64,000 nucleotides of DNA from Streptomyces ruber (lineage in GTDB: Bacteria; Actinomycetota; Actinomycetes; Streptomycetales; Streptomycetaceae), in NCBI RefSeq assembly GCF_014648075.1, contig NZ_BMQK01000007.1, positions 62,001-126,000 of the forward strand. The letters run 5' to 3'. Shown piece by piece: positions 28,697-37,643 of the stretch. Numbering within the stretch: position 1 is the first letter of the stretch; each line of letters opens with the position of its first letter. Made by a program: the position numbers and the translations under genes. Under the pieces are notes generated by a model. The model ran no database searches. It was not told where the DNA came from and was given only the letters and a program-made list of their open reading frames with translations.

Positions 28697-31000
28697 TCAG
28701 GCCGAGACCAGCCCCGCCTCCCCGGAGGGCTGCGCCGGGACGGCCGGCGCCGTGCGGGCCGCTCCCGGGGCCGGCGCCGGGGTGCGCTGGTCGAGCGGGA
28801 GGACCGACGGGGTCACCCCCTGGTTCAGGAACACGCTGCGCACCGCGCGCTCCGCCGCGTGCCCGTCGTCGTACTGGACGAAGCGCTCGCGGAACGCGGC
28901 CCGCAGCGCCGTGGCCTTCTCGCCCTTCCAGGCGCCGCTGCGGAAGACCTCGATGAGCTCGTCCTCGCTGGTCGCCGTGGCACCGGGGGTCTCACCCGGC
29001 TTCTGGGACAGCAGGTTGAAGTACACGCCGCGGGCCTTGCTGTAGACCTCCCAGTCGTCGACGTACGAGACGATGGGCCGGTCCAGGCAGGCGTAGTCGA
29101 ACATGATCGACGAGTAGTCCGTGATCAGGGCGTCCGCGGCCAGGCAGAGGTCCTCCACGACCGGATGCTTGGAGACGTCCTTGATCAACCCGCGCTCCTG
29201 CAGCGCCTGGAGCTGCGGGTCGGCGCCGTAGAAGTAGTGCGTGCGCACGAGCACGACGAAGTCGGGGCCGAGTTCGCGGCAGAGCCGTTCCAGGTCCAGG
29301 CGGGGGACGAACCCCTTCTGGTAGTCGCGCACGGTGGGGCAGTACAGCAGGGCGGTCTTCCCGTCCTCGATGCCCAGCTCGGCGCGGATGCGCGTGACGT
29401 CCTCGGAAGTGGCCCGGAAGTACACGTCGTTGCGCGGGTAGCCCGAGTCGATCGACTCGAAGGCGCACGGGTAGACGCGCTCCCAGATCTCGGTCGAGTG
29501 CTGGTTGGAGGAGAGGCTGTAGTCCCAGCGGTCGACGCGCTCGAGCATCTTGTGGAAGCTCATGTTCTTCGCGGCGGCGGGGAAGCGCTGCTGGTCGATG
29601 CCCATCTGCTTCAGCGGGGTGCCGTGGTGGGTCTGCAGATGGATCTGGCCGGGCCGCTTGACGATCTCGTTGGGGAAGTTGACGTTGTTGACCAGGTACT
29701 TCGCCCGGGCCATGACCTCCCAGTACCGGGGCGAGCGGGCGACCACGTAGTCGACCCCGGCCGGTACCGTCGCCTCCTCGCCCGGACGCACGATCCACAC
29801 GCCGTGGATGTGCGGGGCGAGCTCCTTGGCCTTGTAGTAGATCGCCGCGGGGTTGCAGGCGACACCGCGGTTCCAGTAGGCGCTGTAGACCGCGAGGTTC
29901 TCGTCGATCGGGCGCCGCAGGTACATGCGGTACAGGCGGTCGTACGCCCTCCTGCCGAGCGCCGTCCGCATCTTGGAGGCCCGCTTGACCAGCTTCTTCT
30001 TTGTGGCACCCGCGAACTCGACCGCCGCGAACGCCGGGTAGGAGCCGCGCTCCACGAGGTCGAAGCGCAGCCCGGGCGTGCCCTCGGGCTTCTGGAAGCG
30101 CGCGGGCTTGAACCGCTTGTACTGGGCCGAGGCGAGCTTGAAGAACTCGGGCCGGTCCTGCGGGAGGATGCGGTCCGCACGGACGAGCGTGAACAGGAAG
30201 TGGCTGACCATCCGCTCGAAGAGCAGCGGGCGCACGGCCGAGAGGTGGGGCCGCTCGTCGAGGAACTCGAACAGCCGGGCGTACTGCTCGAAGATCCCGA
30301 AGTGCTTGCGCCCGGGGGTGCGCATGGAGTTGCCCTGGCGCCGCTGCCGGTACTCCACGCAGACCTGCTCCAGGCAGGCGATGCGCTCGGCGGTCAGCAT
30401 GGTCTTGTAGACCATCAGCGCGTCTTCGTAGATGCCGTCGGTGAAGGTGAAGCCGCCCCCGACGTAGAACTCGCGGCGGTACACCCGGTTCCACACGACG
30501 GCGAACATCGTGAGGTACTCGGGGCGCTCCAGTGCCGTGAACACGTCGGTGCCGGCCGCGGCGAGCAGTTCGCCGGCGGCGCTCTCCTGTACCCGGTTCG
30601 TCCAGTACGTGCGGACGTGGTTGAAGAGCAGGATGTCCGGGTCGTCGGTCAGTTCGAGGCGGTCGGCGATCGCCTGGAGCGCGTTCTCCGCGAGGGTGTC
30701 GTCGCTGTCCAGGTAGAAGATGTAGTCACCGGTCGCACGCTGCGCGCCCAGGTCGCGGGCCTTGCCGATGCCCTGGTTCTCGTCGAGGTGGACCGGCCGC
30801 ACGCGGCTGTCCCGCGCGGCGTACTCGTCGAGGATCCGGCCGCAGCCGTCCGGTGAGTTGTCGTCGACCGCGATGACCTCGAAGTCTTCGAAGGACTGCT
30901 CGAGAATGGAGTCCAGGCAGGCGCGCAGATACCCCTGCACCCGGTAAACGGGGACAACAAGGCTTATTCGGGGAGCAACCGGATTCTGCGCGTGGCTCAT
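28697..31000 (-). CDS. GT2 glycosyltransferase - CDP-glycerol glycerophosphotransferase fusion
   Basis: A 767-residue two-domain cell-wall enzyme. Residues about 10-230 form a GT-A glycosyltransferase family 2 domain (ISLVVPVYRVQGYLRACLDS, VIAVDDNSPDG, DYIFYLDSDDTL with the metal-binding DSDD). Residues about 390-740 are a TagF-like CDP-glycerol:poly(glycerophosphate) transferase domain (QTHHGTPLKQMG, SGYPRNDVY, LLYCPTVRDYQKGF, VVLVRTHYF, LITDYSSIMFDYA). It probably makes a teichoic acid-like or other polyol-phosphate polymer at the inner membrane face. The ATG at 31000 has a GGAAG site; a GTG at 31054 would add 18 residues. It is monocistronic. Confidence 0.88.
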   Translation of the reverse strand: MSHAQNPVAPRISLVVPVYRVQGYLRACLDSILEQSFEDFEVIAVDDNSPDGCGRILDEYAARDSRVRPVHLDENQGIGKARDLGAQRATGDYIFYLDSDDTLAENALQAIADRLELTDDPDILLFNHVRTYWTNRVQESAAGELLAAAGTDVFTALERPEYLTMFAVVWNRVYRREFYVGGGFTFTDGIYEDALMVYKTMLTAERIACLEQVCVEYRQRRQGNSMRTPGRKHFGIFEQYARLFEFLDERPHLSAVRPLLFERMVSHFLFTLVRADRILPQDRPEFFKLASAQYKRFKPARFQKPEGTPGLRFDLVERGSYPAFAAVEFAGATKKKLVKRASKMRTALGRRAYDRLYRMYLRRPIDENLAVYSAYWNRGVACNPAAIYYKAKELAPHIHGVWIVRPGEEATVPAGVDYVVARSPRYWEVMARAKYLVNNVNFPNEIVKRPGQIHLQTHHGTPLKQMGIDQQRFPAAAKNMSFHKMLERVDRWDYSLSSNQHSTEIWERVYPCAFESIDSGYPRNDVYFRATSEDVTRIRAELGIEDGKTALLYCPTVRDYQKGFVPRLDLERLCRELGPDFVVLVRTHYFYGADPQLQALQERGLIKDVSKHPVVEDLCLAADALITDYSSIMFDYACLDRPIVSYVDDWEVYSKARGVYFNLLSQKPGETPGATATSEDELIEVFRSGAWKGEKATALRAAFRERFVQYDDGHAAERAVRSVFLNQGVTPSVLPLDQRTPAPAPGAARTAPAVPAQPSGEAGLVSA

Positions 31001-31126
31001 GAAGCTTCCTGGAGAGTGGGGGGTGCGTGTCGAATCCTCGCCTGACATGCGCACTGTGATGAATGGTGTATGAAGCGAGGTTGAATCCTACATGAGGGCG
31101 GCAAGTCGTGATCTTTGCGTGACTGG

Positions 31127-31158
31127 TCCTGATCGGTGTCCTGATCGGTGTCCTGATC
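31127..31158. repeat. 12-bp tandem repeat
   Basis: TCCTGATCGGTG repeated 2.7 times (31127, 31139, 31151) upstream of the glycosyltransferase gene. The element is in the 296-bp interval between that gene and the prepilin peptidase; I see no other feature in the interval. Confidence 0.7.
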
Positions 31159-31296
31159 AGGGCCCCGGTGACCTGATCAGCCAAGTCTTCAGATGCGCGA
31201 CATGTCCAGAGGGTTGTATCGGCACCGCGAATGTGGCATGCGTTACTCACGTGAGGGTCGTGGGGTCAGTGACGGCGGGACGGTGATCCGCGCGGG

Positions 31297-32019
31297 ATGA
31301 GCGAGTCGTTACTGATCTTCCTCGCCGCCCTGTGGGGGGCGGCGGCCGGCGGGCTCCTGCCCCGGGCCGCCCACCGGCTCGCCGTACCGCCCGAGGAGCC
31401 GTGGCGCTCCGCGTGCCCCGCGGGGCACCCCGTCAGGGGCTGGCTGGGGCGCGCCCGCTGCGCACCCTGTGGGCACGCGTACGGCCGCGCCCTGCCCGTC
31501 GCGTGCGTCACGGCCGTCGCCTGCGCGGTGTCCGCCGCCGCCACCGGTCCCCGTCCCGAGCTGGCCGTCTGGCTGCTGCTCGCGCCGGTCGCCGTCCTGC
31601 TGTCCCTGGTCGACCTGCGGGTGCACCGGCTGCCGGACGTCCTGACGCTGCCGCTGGCCGGGGCGGCCCTCGTACTGCTCGGCGCCGCGGCGCTCGTGCC
31701 CGGGCACGCGGGACAGTGGCGCACCGCGGTGTTCGGGGCACTGGCGCTCGGGGGCCTGTACCTCGTGCTCTTCCTCGTCCGGCCGGACGGCTTCGGCTTC
31801 GGCGACGTGAAACTCGGGCTCGGGCTCGGGGCCGTGCTCGGCTGGTACGGGTGGGGCGTCGTCGTCCTGGGGGCGTTCGCGGGCATCCTGTTCGCCGGGC
31901 TGTACGGGCTGGTGCTCGCCCTGGCGCGGCGGATCGGACGGCGCACCGCGTACCCGATCGGACCGGCTCTGATCGCCGGGGCGTACGTCGCGCTGCTGCT
32001 CGGGGCGCACGCGGTCTGA
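31297..32019 (+). CDS. A24-family prepilin peptidase
   Basis: A 240-residue polytopic membrane aspartyl protease. The two catalytic Asp residues are visible in SLVDLRVHRLPD near residue 109 and in GFGDVKLGLGLG near residue 169 (the G-x-G-D-x-K motif). A Cys-containing cytoplasmic loop (CPAGH...CAPCGH) precedes the second helix, as in type IV prepilin peptidases with the methylase-associated zinc site, although this copy lacks the full N-methylation domain. It would process type IV-like or Tad/Flp-type prepilins; no pilin genes are in the window, so its substrates are encoded elsewhere. No good ribosome site precedes the ATG. Confidence 0.85.
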   Translation: MSESLLIFLAALWGAAAGGLLPRAAHRLAVPPEEPWRSACPAGHPVRGWLGRARCAPCGHAYGRALPVACVTAVACAVSAAATGPRPELAVWLLLAPVAVLLSLVDLRVHRLPDVLTLPLAGAALVLLGAAALVPGHAGQWRTAVFGALALGGLYLVLFLVRPDGFGFGDVKLGLGLGAVLGWYGWGVVVLGAFAGILFAGLYGLVLALARRIGRRTAYPIGPALIAGAYVALLLGAHAV

Positions 32020-32119
32020 CGTGCGGCGCGGCACGGTTGTCCACAGGCGGGAGTGGGGCGGTTCCGGGGGTAGGCGTACGCTGGTCCGGACCGCCCACAC
32101 CCACCTGAAAGGGACCCCG

Positions 32120-33334
32120 GTGACCGAGAAGGCCGACCTCGCGTCGTTCGATGTAACAGCCGTTCTCGACCGTGCCGCCGCCGGTGGGCGGATCACCCCG
32201 GAAGAGGCGCTCGTCCTCTACCGCGACGCCCCGCTGCACGCGCTGGGCGCCGCCGCCGACGCCATCCGGAGGCGGAAGTACGCGGGCACCGAGCACATCG
32301 CGACGTACATCATCGAGCGGAACATCAACTACACGAACGTCTGCGTGACGGCGTGCAAGTTCTGCGCCTTCTACGCCGCGCCCAAGGACATCAAGAAGGG
32401 CTGGACGCGGGACCTGGAGGACATCCTGCGCCGCTGCGCGGAGACCGTCGAGCTCGGCGGCACGCAGATCATGTTCCAGGGCGGTCACCACCCGGACTTC
32501 GGCGTGGAGTACTACGAGCAGCACTTCTCCGCCATCAAGCAGGCGTTCCCGCAGCTGGTCATCCACTCCCTCGGCGCCTCCGAGGTCGAGCACATGGCCC
32601 GTATCTCCAAGGTGAGCGTGGAGGAGGCGATCCAGCGCATCCACGCGGCGGGCCTCGACTCCTTCGCGGGCGCCGGTGCCGAGCTGCTGCCCGAGCGGCC
32701 GCGCAAGGCCATCGCCCCGCTGAAGGAGAGCGGCGAGCGCTGGCTGGAGATCATGGAGACCGCGCACAACCTGGGCGTGGAGTCCACCTCCACGATGCTC
32801 ATGGGCACCGGCGAGACGAACGCCGAGCGCATCGAGCACCTGCGGATGATCCGCGACGTGCAGGACCGGACGGGCGGCTTCCGGGCCTTCATCCCGTACA
32901 CGTACCAGCCGGAGAACAACCACCTCAAGGGCCGTACGCAGGCCACGATCTTCGAGTACCTGCGCATGATCGCCATCGCCCGGATCTTCCTGGACAACGT
33001 GGCGCACATCCAGGGCTCCTGGCTGACCACCGGCAAGGAGATCGGCCAGCTCTCCCTGCACTACGGCGCGGACGACCTCGGCTCGGTCATGCTGGAGGAG
33101 AACGTGGTCTCGTCGGCCGGCGCCAGGCACCGCTCCAACCGGCTGGAGCTGATCGACCTGATCCGCAAGGCCGGCCGGGTGCCCGCCCAGCGCAGCACGA
33201 CGTACGAGCACCTGGTCGTCCACGACGACCCGGCCAACGACCCCGTCGACGACCGCGTGGTCTCCCACATCTCGTCCACGGCCATCGAGGGCGGCACGGC
33301 CCACCCCGAGCTGAAGCTGATCGGCACCAACTAG
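32120..33334 (+). CDS. mqnC: cyclic dehypoxanthinyl futalosine synthase, radical SAM (MqnC)
   Basis: A 404-residue radical SAM enzyme. The cluster motif is C75-V-T-A-C79-K-F-C82 followed by AFY, with MFQGGHHPDFGVEYYEQ and SWLTTGKEIGQLSLHYGADD as further hallmarks of MqnC. It cyclises dehypoxanthine futalosine to the spiro or cyclic product that becomes 1,4-dihydroxy-6-naphthoate. The GTG at 32120 has AAAGGGA as ribosome site and was chosen over the GTG at 32021, which lies too far upstream. The amidohydrolase-like gene follows after 17 bp and is likely co-transcribed. Confidence 0.92.
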   Translation: MTEKADLASFDVTAVLDRAAAGGRITPEEALVLYRDAPLHALGAAADAIRRRKYAGTEHIATYIIERNINYTNVCVTACKFCAFYAAPKDIKKGWTRDLEDILRRCAETVELGGTQIMFQGGHHPDFGVEYYEQHFSAIKQAFPQLVIHSLGASEVEHMARISKVSVEEAIQRIHAAGLDSFAGAGAELLPERPRKAIAPLKESGERWLEIMETAHNLGVESTSTMLMGTGETNAERIEHLRMIRDVQDRTGGFRAFIPYTYQPENNHLKGRTQATIFEYLRMIAIARIFLDNVAHIQGSWLTTGKEIGQLSLHYGADDLGSVMLEENVVSSAGARHRSNRLELIDLIRKAGRVPAQRSTTYEHLVVHDDPANDPVDDRVVSHISSTAIEGGTAHPELKLIGTN

Positions 33335-33351
33335 CGCGGACCGCTGCCGAG

Positions 33352-33801
33352 GTGCTGACGATCCACGCCGCGGACGAGCTGCGGCACGCCTGGGACGACA
33401 CGAAGCCGCTCAAGGAGGGCGCCGTAGCCGTGGAGGGCGGCCGGGTGGCCGCCGTCGGCACCCTGGCCGAACTGCTGAAGCCGTACCCGGGCGCCCGCGT
33501 ACGGCGCTGGCCGGGCACCCTGGGGCCCGCCCGCGTCCATGTCGGTCCGCTCCCGGACGCGCCGACCCCGCGCGAACGCATTCACGCGGTGCTCAAGTCG
33601 GGTGCCGTCGCGGTCCTGGAGGAGTACGCGGACACGCCCGAACTGAGGGCGGCCGCCGAGCGGAACGACGTGGTGGTCCTGCGGCGGGGGCGGCCCACCG
33701 CCGTCGTCCCGGGGGCCCGCGCCGACCTCGCCGTCTTCGACGCCGCCGGCGTCTGCCTCGCCACGGTGTGCGCGGGACGGCTGGTGCACCGGAGGCGGTG
33801 A
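33352..33801 (+). CDS. imidazolonepropionase-like composite domain protein (no catalytic barrel)
   Basis: A 149-residue protein that looks like the composite beta-sandwich ends of an amidohydrolase joined together without the TIM barrel. N-terminal part: LTIHAADELR...EGAVAVEGGRVAAVGTLAELL; C-terminal part: ADLAVFDAAGVCLATVCAGRLVHRRR. The metal-binding His/Asp residues of the barrel are all absent, so hydrolase activity is not expected. Actinobacterial proteins of this kind are annotated as imidazolonepropionase-like domain proteins. The GTG at 33352 lies 17 bp after mqnC, suggesting an operon. The role is unknown. Confidence 0.7.
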   Translation: MLTIHAADELRHAWDDTKPLKEGAVAVEGGRVAAVGTLAELLKPYPGARVRRWPGTLGPARVHVGPLPDAPTPRERIHAVLKSGAVAVLEEYADTPELRAAAERNDVVVLRRGRPTAVVPGARADLAVFDAAGVCLATVCAGRLVHRRR

Positions 33802-33818
33802 GGGGAATCCCGCCCCGG

Positions 33819-34847
33819 TCAGCACTCCGCGGTCAGCCGGAGAACGCCTCCGCGAACGCCCCGTCCTCCTGGTCCACCCCGCTGCAGTCGGTGGACGCGT
33901 CGTCGGTCGCGGAGCCGGTGGGGGTGGTGCTGGTGGTGCCGGTGGTGCCGAGTGGTGCCGGTGGTGTCGCACCGCCGGTTGCGGAAGGACCCCCACACCG
34001 ACACCCAGGCGAAGCCCCTCTCGTCGGCGAACTCCCGCACCCGCGCCGCGTCGTGGAGCGTGAAGGTCTCGTTCTCCACGTCGTTCTCATCGATCATCGA
34101 GGTGAGGGCCAGGCCGTGCCAGGCGGTCTCGTCCGACAGCCCGAAGACGTCCGCGAGCCGGTCGTGGGCGGCCTCGGCGGACGTCTCCGCGTAGTCGCCC
34201 ATGTCACCGTCGTACGAGCTGCCGTAGTCCATGGTCATGACGTCGACCGTGGAGACCTGTACGGAGTGGTCGTTCGCGGACTCCAGCAGGGCCACGCCGT
34301 CGTCGTCGAGGCCGGAGGGCATGACGGGAAGGGTGAACGAGACCGAGAGACCCTCCCGTTCCTCCTGGAGCTGCGCTATCGCCTCCGAGCGGAGGTCCAC
34401 CGAGGCGGCGTCCGTCAGCGCGTCGCCCTCGACGTCGGAGTCCGCCGCACTCGCCCCGGCCGCGTCGAGCGCCTGTCCGTACGCCGAAGCGAGGGCCGAG
34501 GCGCTGTCGCGTGCCTCGGCGGGCTCCGTCCCCGACGCCCCGCCGAACGCCACCCGCACCGTCGCCCCGGACTCCTTCAGCGCCGAGACGCGGGACGCCA
34601 CCGCCGCGTCGTCGACCGCGGCCGTCCCGCCCCACGCCGGGGTGCAGTCGTCGCCGTCCACGATCACGAACGCCAGGCTGTAGGCGGAGGGCCTGCCCGC
34701 CGGGTCGAGGTCGGACGCGGTCGTGGCGCTCACGTAGGGGGCGTACGCCGTCGTGGAATTCGTGGCTGCGTATTCCGAGGAGCAGCCCGCGCAGGCCGGC
34801 GTCACCAGACGGACCAGCCCGGCGGCCGGCTTGAGGAAACTCCTCAC
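33819..34847 (-). pseudogene. secreted GH18 chitinase-like protein with a C-terminal frameshift
   Basis: As written, the frame gives 342 residues: an N-terminal hydrophobic leader, then a GH18-like barrel (AYSLAFVIVDGDDCTPAWGG, ATVRVAFGG, the D-S-D-V-E catalytic-type motif near residue 137, and VDVMTMDYGS). The last 55 residues turn into a His/Arg-rich sequence. Removing the single A at plus-strand 33951 restores a regular Thr/Gly-rich linker and a plausible end (TDCSGVDQEDG...AFSG) with the stop at 33833, 337 residues. The change lies in a GGTGCC repeat, so it is a slippage mutation, phase variation or a sequencing error. The GH18 core itself is intact. Substrate unknown. Confidence 0.7.
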
Positions 34848-35038
34848 GGCGTACGCACCCGCCCTCTCGTGATTACCGCGTCCCCGAGAGGTTAATTAAC
34901 GGACCGGTCCGCTTCCGGTGCTCTCACCTGCGAACTTGCAACCTCTGAGGAGAAGACAGAGTGGCGGACTTTCCATGGTTCATGCGCAACGGATACCGAA
35001 TTCCGGTCACATGAAATATCTCTACCGTCCTCCACGGA

Positions 35039-35774
35039 ATGCAATCCGAGTCCGTCGTGGAAGAACACGCCGCCGCTCCGGTGCGCGGCCGGCGCCCTGA
35101 ACGCGGCAGGGGAGCCGGACGCGAAGAGGGCCCCGCTTTCGTCGACAACTCCGGGCGCAGGGCCAGGTTCCTGCGCCGGATCGGCGTGCTCGTGGGCGCC
35201 GTCCGCCTCGGCTACGCCGTCGTGCTCGGCCTGGCGTTCATGGGCTGGGGCATCTCGTCCGCCCCGTCCGGACTGCTGCCCTCCGGTGACGGCGGCGCGC
35301 CGCCGCAGGGCGGCATGGCGCCCTCGGGAGCACCCGCCGGGGCCCCTGACGGAACTCCAACCCCAGCCATGCCAGCCGCCCCCGCCACCCCTTCCCCCAC
35401 GGTCGTACGACCTGGACGACGTCCCCCTCGCCCGGGCCTTCCTCTCCGCCGGGTCCGTGACGCTGCTGGTGTACGCGAAGGAACGGTTCTCGGCCGACTT
35501 CGCCGGACCCGCCCGCTTCCGGCGGCTCGACCGGATCGTGACGGTCTCCAACGCCCGAGCGGTCACGATCTGTCTCTGGCACGGGATCGCGCTGGTCCTG
35601 GCCGTCCCGCTGATCGACCGGTTCTGGGACGTGCCGACCTTCGAGACGTACCTGCCGCTGGACAGCCAGTGGTTCCTCTTCGGCGTCGGCTGGGTGCTGC
35701 TCGCGCTGTCCGTGCCGGCGTGCGGGTGGGTGGAGGACGTGGCGGCGAGGCGGAGGCCACGCCTGCTGCCGTGA
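35039..35774 (+). pseudogene. remnant: N-terminal membrane segment joined out of frame to an acyltransferase-3 C-terminus
   Basis: From the ATG at 35039, one frame encodes a basic leader and one membrane helix (RRIGVLVGAVRLGYAVVLGLAFMGWGI), then Gly/Pro/Ala-rich spacer to about 35400. In a second frame, from about 35403 to the stop at 35774, the sequence reads as the last three or four helices of an acyltransferase family 3 membrane protein (SYDLDDVPLARAFLSAGSV, ARAVTICLWHGIALVLAVPL, WFLFGVGWVLLALSV). Neither piece has the rest of its protein. An internal deletion that fused two genes, or one gene decayed by deletion and frameshift, explains this best. Confidence 0.6.
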
Positions 35775-35824
35775 GAGGTCACCCGTCGACGCCGACGAGG
35801 AGGCCGGGCTGCCACAATGGATCG

Positions 35825-36520
35825 GTGACCCGCGCCTCCCTGAACAAGCAGCCGCACGAAGTCGCCTCGATGTTCGACCACGTGGCGGCACGGTACGACC
35901 TCACCAACGACGTGCTCTCCCTCGGACAGGACCGGCGATGGCGCAAGGAGGTCGCGCGGGCGGTCGACGCGCGGCCCGGGCAGAAGGTCCTGGACCTCGC
36001 CGCGGGCACGGGCACCTCCTCGCTGCCCTTCGCCCGCGCGGGCGCGTACGTCGTTCCGTGCGACTTCTCCCTCGGCATGCTCAAGGTGGGCAAGCAGCGC
36101 CAGTCCTGGCTGCCGTTCACGGCCGGCGACGCGACGCGGCTGCCGTTCAAGGAGGACACCTTCGACGCGGTGACCATCTCCTTCGGGCTGCGCAACGTCC
36201 AGGACACCGATGCCGCGCTGCGCGAACTGCTGCGGGTGACCAGGCCCGGCGGACGGGTCGTGATCTGCGAGTTCTCCCACCCGACGTGGACGCCGTTCCG
36301 CACCGTCTACACCGAGTACCTGATGCGCGCGCTGCCTCCGGTCGCGCGCGCGGTGTCGTCCAACCCCGACGCGTACGTCTACCTCGCCGAGTCCATCCGC
36401 GACTGGCCCGACCAGCCCGCCCTGGCGGAACGCCTGCGCGGCGCGGGCTGGGAGAGGGTGGCGTGGCGGAATCTCACGGGTGGCGTGGTGGCACTGCACA
36501 GGGGCTTCAAGGCGGCGTGA
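35825..36520 (+). CDS. menG: demethylmenaquinone methyltransferase (MenG/UbiE)
   Basis: A 231-residue UbiE/COQ5-type methyltransferase that adds the C-methyl group to demethylmenaquinone, the last ring step. Signatures: VASMFDHVAARYDLTNDVLS followed by LGQDRRWRK, SAM motif I VLDLAAGTGTSSLPFA, ISFGLRNVQDTDAALRELLR and RPGGRVVICEFSHPTW. The GTG at 35825 was chosen; a GGAGG is too far upstream (about 20 bp) and CACAAT lies seven bases before the GTG, so a leaderless transcript is likely. It is close to the MenJ-like reductase but separated from it by two minus-strand genes. Confidence 0.94.
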   Translation: MTRASLNKQPHEVASMFDHVAARYDLTNDVLSLGQDRRWRKEVARAVDARPGQKVLDLAAGTGTSSLPFARAGAYVVPCDFSLGMLKVGKQRQSWLPFTAGDATRLPFKEDTFDAVTISFGLRNVQDTDAALRELLRVTRPGGRVVICEFSHPTWTPFRTVYTEYLMRALPPVARAVSSNPDAYVYLAESIRDWPDQPALAERLRGAGWERVAWRNLTGGVVALHRGFKAA

Positions 36521-36599
36521 CACACGCCCCGGAAGGAGCGCGGGAAACTGCGCGACCAGCCACAACGAACCCGCGGTCGGCGAACAACCCCGAGCGACC

Positions 36600-36947
36600 T
36601 CAACGCGCGACGGGGAACGGCTCCCCGGGCTCGTCCAACTCCCGGCGCAACCCCCCGGGAGGGGGCCCTCCGCGGAGCGGCTCCCGCACCCCCGCACCGC
36701 CACCCCCCTCCCCCTCACCGTGCTCGAACCACACCGTGACCACCGCCCCGCGCGGGATCTCGGTCCCCGGCCGCGGGTACTGGCGTGCGACGTAGTCGAC
36801 GACGGTCCAGGGAAAGTCGGGCCGGTCGGGCGCGGCGAGCACCACACCCCGCGCCTCGGCCGTCGCGCGCGCGTCCATGGCCATCAGACCGACGAGCCGC
36901 GGAACGCGCACTTCGGGTGTCTCGGGTGGTATGCGCACAGATGTCAC
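36600..36947 (-). CDS. PASTA-domain protein
   Basis: A 115-residue protein consisting of one PASTA domain (VPRLVGLMAMDARATAEARG, VVDYVARQYPRPGTEIPRGA, VVTVWF), with a short N-terminus and a Gly/Pro-rich C-terminal tail. PASTA domains bind muropeptides in Ser/Thr kinases and penicillin-binding proteins, but this protein has neither a kinase domain nor a signal peptide, so it is cytoplasmic as read. Its end is 79 bp from the menG stop (convergent). The GTG start has only a weak site (GCTGGGG). Confidence 0.72.
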   Translation of the reverse strand: MTSVRIPPETPEVRVPRLVGLMAMDARATAEARGVVLAAPDRPDFPWTVVDYVARQYPRPGTEIPRGAVVTVWFEHGEGEGGGGAGVREPLRGGPPPGGLRRELDEPGEPFPVAR

Positions 36948-37031
36948 CCCCAGCGGTACTGGAAGGGTAACCGCGTGGGGGCGGGCATCGGAAGCGCTGC
37001 GTGTTCATTCCCGGCCGACGGCTACGCACCG

Positions 37032-37541
37032 TCACAGGGCGAGCCGGTAGCGGTGCCCCGTCCGTTCGGAGGACGGCGTCGTGAAGACCTCCTCCAGCTC
37101 CATGCCGAGGCGGCGGGTCACGGCGATCGAGCGCTCGTTGCCGGCGGCGACCAGGGCGACGACGCTCGGCACCCCCGCCCGGCGCAGCCGGTCCAGCGTC
37201 TCGTGGGCGGCGGCCGTGACGTACCCCTGGCCCCAGTACGGCCGCGCGAGCCGCCAGCCGATCTCGATGTCGCCCGGCGCGGCGCCCCACTCGTGCGGCC
37301 ACGGCTGGGCGCCGGTGAAGCCGATGACCCGTCCCTCCTCGTCGAGCACGCTCCACAGGCAGAAGCCGCGCTCCGCGTCGTGGCGGCGCTGGCGCGCGGT
37401 GAGCTCCTCGTAGACGGACAGCTCGGCGGACCTGCCGCCGTGGTACTCCATCACCTCGGGGTGGTCGAAGATCCGGTGCCAGGTCACGGCGTCCTCGTCG
37501 GTCGGGACGCGCAGCCGTACGCCGGGGAGAGCTCGGTTCAC
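37032..37541 (-). CDS. RimJ/RimL-type GNAT acetyltransferase
   Basis: A 169-residue acetyltransferase of the GNAT_3 (RimJ/RimL) type: GVRLRVPTDEDAVTWHRIFD, EYHGG, IGFTGAQPWPHEWG, then the core EIGWRLARPYWGQGYVTAAA (acetyl-CoA loop Y-W-G-Q-G-Y-V-T-E/A-A) and AGNERSIAVTRRLGMELE. It probably modifies a protein N-terminus or a small molecule. The GTG at 37541 is about 10 bases after AAGGG. It is divergent from the MenJ-like gene 102 bp away. The substrate is not deducible. Confidence 0.85.
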   Translation of the reverse strand: MNRALPGVRLRVPTDEDAVTWHRIFDHPEVMEYHGGRSAELSVYEELTARQRRHDAERGFCLWSVLDEEGRVIGFTGAQPWPHEWGAAPGDIEIGWRLARPYWGQGYVTAAAHETLDRLRRAGVPSVVALVAAGNERSIAVTRRLGMELEEVFTTPSSERTGHRYRLAL

Positions 37542-37643
37542 AGGGGGACAACCCTTCAGCCGGTCGATCTGTACCGCTGCATAGACTGCCCATGTCCCGT
37601 GCCCGTCGGCACCCGCTATTTCTAGCCTTGGGGAGATGACGCT

